Assembly (NCBI GenBank): GCA_964591605.1
Contig: CAZQEN010000288.1
Span: 1-10,326 of the forward strand
DNA length: 10,326 bases
Reading direction: 5' to 3'
Source of the DNA: CAYLLT01 sp964591605
Lineage (GTDB): Bacteria > Planctomycetota > Phycisphaerae > UBA1845 > PWPN01
The stretch's first letter is position 1. Each line of letters begins with the position of its first letter. The notes beneath the pieces were generated by a model that did not search any database, had not been told where the DNA came from, and saw only the letters and a list, made by a program, of their open reading frames with translations. Position numbers and translations under genes: made by a program. Of the stretch, positions 6,660 through 10,326 are shown one piece after another.

Positions 6660-6731
6660 GTGAGACGTGAGACGTCAGACGTGAGACGTCTGAATTCTCG
6701 CACCGTCGACTTCTCACTTCTCACGTCTCAC
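6660..6731. repeat. Inverted repeat spanning the oppA stop codon and the oppA-oppB gap
   Basis: gtgagacgtgaga at 6660-6672 is the exact inverse of tctcacgtctcac at 6719-6731: a 13-bp perfect stem with a 46-base loop. The word gtgagacgt occurs again at 6681-6689, offering alternative pairings, and gacgtc palindromes lie at 6671-6676 and 6685-6690. The right arm is coding: on the minus strand it provides most of the last five codons of oppA (GTG AGA CGT GAG AAG) and runs up to its TGA. The rest of the 81-base gap 6633-6713 shows nothing else. It could act as an intercistronic stem that tunes oppB relative to oppA; it has no terminal T-run and so is not a standard terminator. Confidence 0.6.
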
Positions 6732-8699
6732 CGCAATGTACTGCATCGGAAACTGCATCCGCGGGTTCGGGTAAATGCCCGTCACATTCGGCGGCCAGGC
6801 GTACACCACCACGTACTGATAGAGCGGGATGATCGGCAGCCCCTCCTCGACGAGGATGCGTTCGGCCTCGGCGAGCAGCGCGAATCGCCGGGCCTCGTCC
6901 GTCTCCTCTCCGGCCCGGTGCAGCAGCTCATCGTAGCGCGGCTCGATCCATTTGCCGATGTTGTGGCTGTTGTCGGAGAGGTACAGATCCAGAAACGTCG
7001 TCGGGTCGTTGTAGTCCCCGAACCATCCGCCCCGCGCGATGGCAAACCGCCCCGCCACCTTGTCCTCCGCAAATGTCTTGACCTCCTTGCCTACCAGATC
7101 CACGCGGATGCCCAGCTCCCGCTCCCACATCCGCCGGATGGCCTGGGCGCCCACCTCGTGCGAAAAGCCCGTGTTGTACAGCAGCGGCAGCGTCGGGAAT
7201 CCCTTCCCGTCCGGGTAGCCGGCCTCGGCCAGCTCGCGCCGCGCCCGCTCCGGGTCGTACGGCAGACCTTGGGGGCTCGGGTAACCGGGGATCGAGCCCA
7301 CCGGGACAAACGTCGAAGACGGCGGATTGTCCAGGCGCGGATTGGCATTCACCAGATCCCGCTTGTTGATGGCCATCGTCAGGGCCCGCCGCACCCGGGC
7401 GTCGGCCAGAGGATTCGGCGAGCCGTCCGGCAGCGTGGGCCGGCAGTTGAAGCTGTATTCATACGTCCCGAAACACGGGATCGGGTGAATGTCCTTCCGC
7501 AGACCTTCCCGCTGCTGCTTCACCAGCTCCGGCGTGTAGTCCATCGTCAAGTCGGTCATCATGTCGACGCCTCCCTGGCCGTACACCAGGAAAGCGGTGT
7601 TGTTGTACTCGATATCCAGCAGCTCGACGGTCTTCGATCGGACAGCCTTCGCGTTCCAGTAATACGGATTGGCCTCGAGCCGCATCCGCTGCTTGAAGTC
7701 CCATCGGGTCAGCACGTACGGCCCGTTGCTGATCGGGCCCGGAAAGCCGTTGCGGCGGTAGCCCGGCTTGGTCCACTGCGGATCGGTCGCCCACAAGCCG
7801 GTATGCGTGAGCGGCAGGATCCGCAGGCGGCCCGGCTCGCTTTCCTCCTCGACTGCGTAGCTGTCCTGGAGCAGCTCGATGCTCTCGTGCACCGGCAGAT
7901 ACGTGGAGAAGGCCGTCAGGTCGGGAAAGTAGGTGGTGGGGCGGGTGAGCACGACTTCGATACAGCGGACGCTCGGCGTGCGGATGCCCACCTGCTTCCA
8001 TCGCGTCTCCATCTCCTCCACGTGCTCCCTGAGCAGCCGGTCGCCCATGCGTTTGAAATTGCGCGGCTCGCGTGTGAACCGCGCCGCGAGATCGTCCCAG
8101 CCCGTCGTGTCCGCGGCCTGCGGCAACGCGGTGATGTCGATCCCGATCTGCCCCGCCATGTACGACCCGATAGGGCCGGTCAGCAGCGTCCGTGCATCCT
8201 GACCGCTGAGGGACTTGCCCCGTTCGAGCTGGCGTGCGAGCGTGAGCGACTCGATGAACCGCGTCCGCCAGGCGACATAGTCCCTGACGCCGGCGATGTG
8301 ATTGCTGATCAGCTCGGCATAGATATCGGCGGTGCCCGGCTCAATCGCCCGCCGCCAGCCGCGCACGAAATCGCGGGCCAGCACCGGATCGCCGTTGGAC
8401 CACTTCGCCTCCGGGCGCAGCGTGAACGTGTACCGCCGCTTGTCCGCGCTGACTTCCGGCGGGAAATACGCAACTCCCTCAATCGCCTGCGTCGTCTCGG
8501 GGTGCAGCGAGGTCAACCCCTCCCAGATGGCCTGGGCCATGCGGATGTCCTGCATGTAGCTCATCTGCGCCGGATCCATGATGTTCACGCTGCCCTTGCT
8601 GATGAACGTGAACTCGGCGCGCGGACTCGGGTGGGCCGTCGTCAGCGTGATCGCCCCGACCAGCACGACGATCAGGATGAGGGGAATCAGAATCCGCAT
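6714..8699 (-). CDS. oppA: Oligopeptide-binding protein, OppA-like (SBP_bac_5 family)
   Basis: A 661-residue extracytoplasmic peptide-binding protein, first gene of the importer module oppA-oppB-oppC. The N-terminus (residues 2-21) is a hydrophobic export signal without a lipobox cysteine, so the mature protein is either free in the periplasm, with cleavage near TTA/HPS, or tethered by an uncleaved anchor. OppA-type features are MDPAQMSYMQDIRMAQAIWEG near 41-61, SNGDPVLARDFVRGWRRA (101-118), SNGPYVLTRW (324-333), RVRRALTMAINKRDLV (435-450), and GGWFGDYNDPTTFLDLYLSD (557-576), the counterpart of the OppA segment that lines the ligand pocket. It is more than 100 residues longer than typical OppA; the surplus lies mainly between about 130 and 245, a helix-rich charged stretch (FIESLTLARQLERG, REHVEEMETRWKQ). 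The final VRREK is encoded by an inverted repeat. No Shine-Dalgarno is seen before the ATG, which sits 13 bases from a repeat cluster. Confidence 0.92.
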   Translation of the reverse strand: MRILIPLILIVVLVGAITLTTAHPSPRAEFTFISKGSVNIMDPAQMSYMQDIRMAQAIWEGLTSLHPETTQAIEGVAYFPPEVSADKRRYTFTLRPEAKWSNGDPVLARDFVRGWRRAIEPGTADIYAELISNHIAGVRDYVAWRTRFIESLTLARQLERGKSLSGQDARTLLTGPIGSYMAGQIGIDITALPQAADTTGWDDLAARFTREPRNFKRMGDRLLREHVEEMETRWKQVGIRTPSVRCIEVVLTRPTTYFPDLTAFSTYLPVHESIELLQDSYAVEEESEPGRLRILPLTHTGLWATDPQWTKPGYRRNGFPGPISNGPYVLTRWDFKQRMRLEANPYYWNAKAVRSKTVELLDIEYNNTAFLVYGQGGVDMMTDLTMDYTPELVKQQREGLRKDIHPIPCFGTYEYSFNCRPTLPDGSPNPLADARVRRALTMAINKRDLVNANPRLDNPPSSTFVPVGSIPGYPSPQGLPYDPERARRELAEAGYPDGKGFPTLPLLYNTGFSHEVGAQAIRRMWERELGIRVDLVGKEVKTFAEDKVAGRFAIARGGWFGDYNDPTTFLDLYLSDNSHNIGKWIEPRYDELLHRAGEETDEARRFALLAEAERILVEEGLPIIPLYQYVVVYAWPPNVTGIYPNPRMQFPMQYIAVRREK

Positions 8700-8711
8700 G
8701 AAAAATCGAAA

Positions 8712-8829
8712 GTAGGGTGGGCTCCGCCCGCATCAGTAGGGTGGGCTCCCCCCACCACCCGTAGGGTGGGCTCCGCCCACCACCAGGCGAGCGCCCGTCG
8801 TTCGGCATGGTGGGCAAAGCCCACCCTAC
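8712..8829. repeat. Cluster of four gtagggtgggct-type palindromic repeats upstream of oppA
   Basis: Three direct copies of gtagggtgggctccgcccac or a variant start at 8712, 8736 and 8761 (24- and 25-base steps), and one inverted copy occupies 8806-8829. Copies three and four form local hairpins (gtgggc-tcc-gcccac at 8766-8780; ggtgggc-aaa-gcccacc at 8809-8825). The outermost arms could also pair to make one large stem. They fill most of the 158-base gap 8700-8857 between the oxidoreductase stop and the oppA start. No convincing promoter is visible here: only TACTTT close to the oppA start has a partial -10 look. No T-run follows the hairpins. The words resemble REP-type repeats common in environmental proteobacterial and planctomycete genomes; that link is from memory. 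Confidence 0.75.
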
Positions 8830-8857
8830 CCACTTCGCCGGGGTGGGCCGCCCGGCC

Positions 8858-9934
8858 TCATACCCGAACCGGCGATGGCGGCGGCGGAAGCTCCACGGTC
8901 TTTCCGGCCTGCGCCGACTCGTAGATCGCCAGGATGATCTGCACGGCCTTGCGCGATTCGTACCCGTCGATGCTCGGCCGGCGGTTCTCGTCGAGCGCCC
9001 GGAGAAACTCGGCGAAGTTCTCCCGGTGTCCGTCCGCCGTCAACCCCGCGGAGGGATTCGCCGCGCCGATCGATACGGTCGGAAACTCGATATGCTGCCT
9101 GCGGATCTCGTTGTCTGACTCGGTCTCATTGCGGAACTGCCAGAAGAAGAACTTCTGGTCGGCCATCGCCACGGTGCCGTCGGTTCCCGAAACCTCAACG
9201 ACCCGGAAATGCCCCGGCCACATGCTCGTCGTGCACGCGATGGTCCCCAGTGCTCCGTTGGCAAACTCGAGCGTCGCCGCCGCGGTATCCTCCACCTCGA
9301 TCCGCTCGTGAGCGAGGCATTTCGTGTAGGCCGTCACCCGTTTGACCGGCCCCATGAGCCACTGCAGCAGGTCGATCGTGTGAATCCCCTGGTTCATGAG
9401 TGCGCCGCCGCCGTCCATCGCCCAGGTGCCGCGCCAGTCGCCCTTATCGTAGTACGCCTGATCGCGCCACCACGGCCCGTAGGCCAGACCGAACGTCATC
9501 CGGCCGAAGCGCCCATCCTCGACCGCCTTTTTGAACAGCCTGGCCGTCGGCATGAATCGATAGTTGAAGATCCCCCCCAGCCGCGTGCCGCGCTTCTCGT
9601 GCGCCGCAATGAGCGCGTCGACCTTCTCGAGCGTGATGTCGATCGGCTTCTCGACGATGACGTGCTTGCCCCACTCGGCCGCCTTCGTCGCGATCTCGGC
9701 ATGACTGCCGCTCGGCGTTGCGACGGTGATGACGTCGATGTCGTCGCGCTGCACGAGTTCCTCGATGTTGCAGATCGCCCGGCAGTTGCAGCGGGCCCCG
9801 AACTTCTCGGCCAGCCCCGACATGTGATCGCACACCGCCACCAGTTTCGCGTTGGGGAGCTGCTTGATCGCCTCGGCATGATAGGCCGCGATCATGCCCG
9901 CCCCCACAATTCCGAATCCGTATTGCCTGGGCAT
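8858..9934 (-). CDS. Gfo/Idh/MocA-family NAD(P)-dependent oxidoreductase
   Basis: A 358-residue cytoplasmic sugar- or polyol-type dehydrogenase with an N-terminal Rossmann fold and a C-terminal alpha/beta domain. The nucleotide-binding glycine motif GIVGAGMIA is at 8-16, with the acidic residue after strand two in AVCDHM (33-38). The family motif EKPID is at 95-99, whose lysine contacts cofactor and substrate. The active-site segment GGGALMNQGIHTIDLLQWLMG is at 175-195: His185 is the expected catalytic residue, and position 181 is Asn where many members have Asp, a variant seen in the MNQG subgroup. The C-terminus is a short proline-rich tail. I chose the ATG at 9934, with GGACGAG five bases upstream and the usual short lead to the glycine motif; an in-frame ATG at 9955 would add seven residues. 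Substrate cannot be predicted. It lies upstream of oppA on the same strand but no functional tie to peptide uptake is evident. Confidence 0.94.
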   Translation of the reverse strand: MPRQYGFGIVGAGMIAAYHAEAIKQLPNAKLVAVCDHMSGLAEKFGARCNCRAICNIEELVQRDDIDVITVATPSGSHAEIATKAAEWGKHVIVEKPIDITLEKVDALIAAHEKRGTRLGGIFNYRFMPTARLFKKAVEDGRFGRMTFGLAYGPWWRDQAYYDKGDWRGTWAMDGGGALMNQGIHTIDLLQWLMGPVKRVTAYTKCLAHERIEVEDTAAATLEFANGALGTIACTTSMWPGHFRVVEVSGTDGTVAMADQKFFFWQFRNETESDNEIRRQHIEFPTVSIGAANPSAGLTADGHRENFAEFLRALDENRRPSIDGYESRKAVQIILAIYESAQAGKTVELPPPPSPVRV

Positions 9935-9966
9935 TGTTTCTCGTCCGGTTGTCATCGCCTGGAAGA

Positions 9967-10017
9967 GGGCCCGGGCGCGAGAGGTTCTCGCGACGCTTCG
10001 CGGGCCGCCACGGGCCC
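9967..10017. repeat. Compound hairpin between gpsA and the oxidoreductase gene
   Basis: The outer arms gggcccg (9967-9973) and cgggccc (10011-10017) enclose a compact stem, cgcgaga (9976-9982) with tctcgcg (9986-9992) around ggt, and a short cgcga/tcgcg pairing just after it. The gap 9935-10070 holds no gene. The structure could be the leader of the oxidoreductase mRNA or another short REP-like unit; GC-rich sequence forms such stems easily, so this is a modest call. Confidence 0.4.
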
Positions 10018-10018
10018 C

Positions 10019-10047
10019 AACGTAGCGTCAGATCCGGCCGGCATCAA
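10019..10047 (-). promoter_or_regulatory. Possible sigma-70-type promoter of the oxidoreductase gene
   Basis: On the minus strand TTGATG (10047-10042) and TACGTT (10024-10019) are separated by 17 bases, matching the consensus at four and three of six positions. It would start transcription before the compound hairpin and about 80 bases before the oxidoreductase ATG. The match is weak and could be chance. Confidence 0.25.
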
Positions 10048-10070
10048 TTCTCCCCGGCCCCGCCTGCCGC

Positions 10071-10326
10071 TTACGCCCCCCCGGGGTAATCCAGCAGCAC
10101 CCGCTCGAAACGCTGGCACGCCGCCTCGTCCGCCCGCTCGACCAGCCCGGCGATGGCGGCAAAAAGTGGTAGCCGGAGTCGAAGGGCGGCCATCTCGGTC
10201 ACCGCCTTGGCCGTCGTCGCGCCTTCCACCACCGACTCCATCTGGGCCAGGGCCTGTTCCAGCGTCGTCCCGCCCGCCAGGAGCTGACCCAGACGGTAAT
10301 TGCGGCTGTCCGGGCTGAAGCAGGTG
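10071..10326 (-). CDS. gpsA: Glycerol-3-phosphate dehydrogenase [NAD(P)+], C-terminal part
   Basis: The last 84 codons of a gene cut by the right edge, ending at TAA 10073-10071. GpsA is a cytoplasmic enzyme that reduces dihydroxyacetone phosphate to sn-glycerol 3-phosphate for phospholipid synthesis. The visible part begins TCFSPDSRNYRLGQLLAGG, which matches the conserved GpsA segment T-C-x-S-x-x-SRN-x-x-(L/F)-G with its substrate-contacting Ser-Arg-Asn. It continues with TLEQALAQMESVVEGATTAK, the typical helix with VxEGxxTA, and closes with a helix containing LPLFAAIAGLV in the position of the family's MPI motif. The sequence ends soon afterwards as in other members. The N-terminal Rossmann domain and catalytic Lys lie outside the window. 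No start is present, so a scan needing a start codon would miss it. Confidence 0.9.
   Translation of the reverse strand, partial: TCFSPDSRNYRLGQLLAGGTTLEQALAQMESVVEGATTAKAVTEMAALRLRLPLFAAIAGLVERADEAACQRFERVLLDYPGGA

Noticed and set aside
8479..8817. A minus-strand frame of 112 codons with repeated Pro-Thr-Leu-Leu-like segments
   Set aside because: Its start lies in the gtagggtgggct repeats and the rest is an out-of-frame reading of the oppA start; it looks like a repeat artefact.
8805..8830. Rho-independent terminator after the oxidoreductase gene
   Set aside because: The hairpin ggtgggc-aaa-gcccacc is good, but it is not followed by a T-run on the minus strand and belongs to a repeat family.
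6624..8924. A plus-strand open frame of 766 codons antisense to oppA
   Set aside because: It is a shadow of codon bias in the GC-rich oppA gene: the protein is rich in Arg, His and Asp with no recognisable domain, while the minus strand encodes a clear OppA.
9956..10070. A small gene between gpsA and the oxidoreductase
   Set aside because: No frame with a plausible start, Shine-Dalgarno and protein-like composition was found; the region is explained by hairpins and a possible promoter.

Overview
This GC-rich window is almost entirely coding, and every gene I can support reads on the minus strand. It suggests a Gram-negative-type bacterium: there is a lipoprotein signal on one binding protein, periplasmic peptide-binding proteins, and OppBC/YejBE-type permeases. 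The combination of an inositol-dehydrogenase-like Gfo/Idh/MocA oxidoreductase, large peptide-uptake clusters and many short palindromic interspersed repeats would fit a planctomycete or a similar environmental lineage. That placement is inference from general character, not from a marker gene.

In transcription order (right to left) the layout is as follows. (1) The C-terminal end of gpsA, glycerol-3-phosphate dehydrogenase, at 10071-10326, cut by the window edge. (2) A Gfo/Idh/MocA-family oxidoreductase, 8858-9934. (3) A repeat-filled gap, 8700-8857. (4) A first peptide importer: an OppA-like binding protein (6714-8699), an OppB-like permease (5718-6632) and an OppC-like permease (4396-5349). 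(5) A second importer module: a lipoprotein binding protein (2488-4263), a YejB-like permease (1502-2482) and a YejE-like permease (418-1509). (6) The first 87 codons of an OppD/DppD-type ATPase (1-263), running off the left edge.

The two importers sit head to tail. Genes inside the second module are tightly coupled (5-nt gap, 8-bp overlap). The only ATPase start seen follows both permease pairs, so the simplest reading is two binding-protein/permease sets using a shared ATPase set encoded to the left, although this cannot be proved from the window. The second module keeps the gene order of E. coli yejABEF, and its second permease carries the YejE-type loop between its first two membrane segments.

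The most unusual feature is the junction between the two modules. Next to the second binding-protein gene is a 19-codon remnant of another OppC-type C-terminus (4260-4319). It ends in an ATGA overlap with the binding-protein start and carries its Shine-Dalgarno sequence. It duplicates, with three synonymous differences in 30 bp, the C-terminus of the intact OppC gene, and it is separated from that gene by a 77-bp palindromic REP-like element. In addition, every larger gap between cluster genes contains a different short palindromic repeat family, and three of these overlap or abut a stop codon. No RNA genes, CRISPR arrays, insertion sequences with transposases or defence genes were found.
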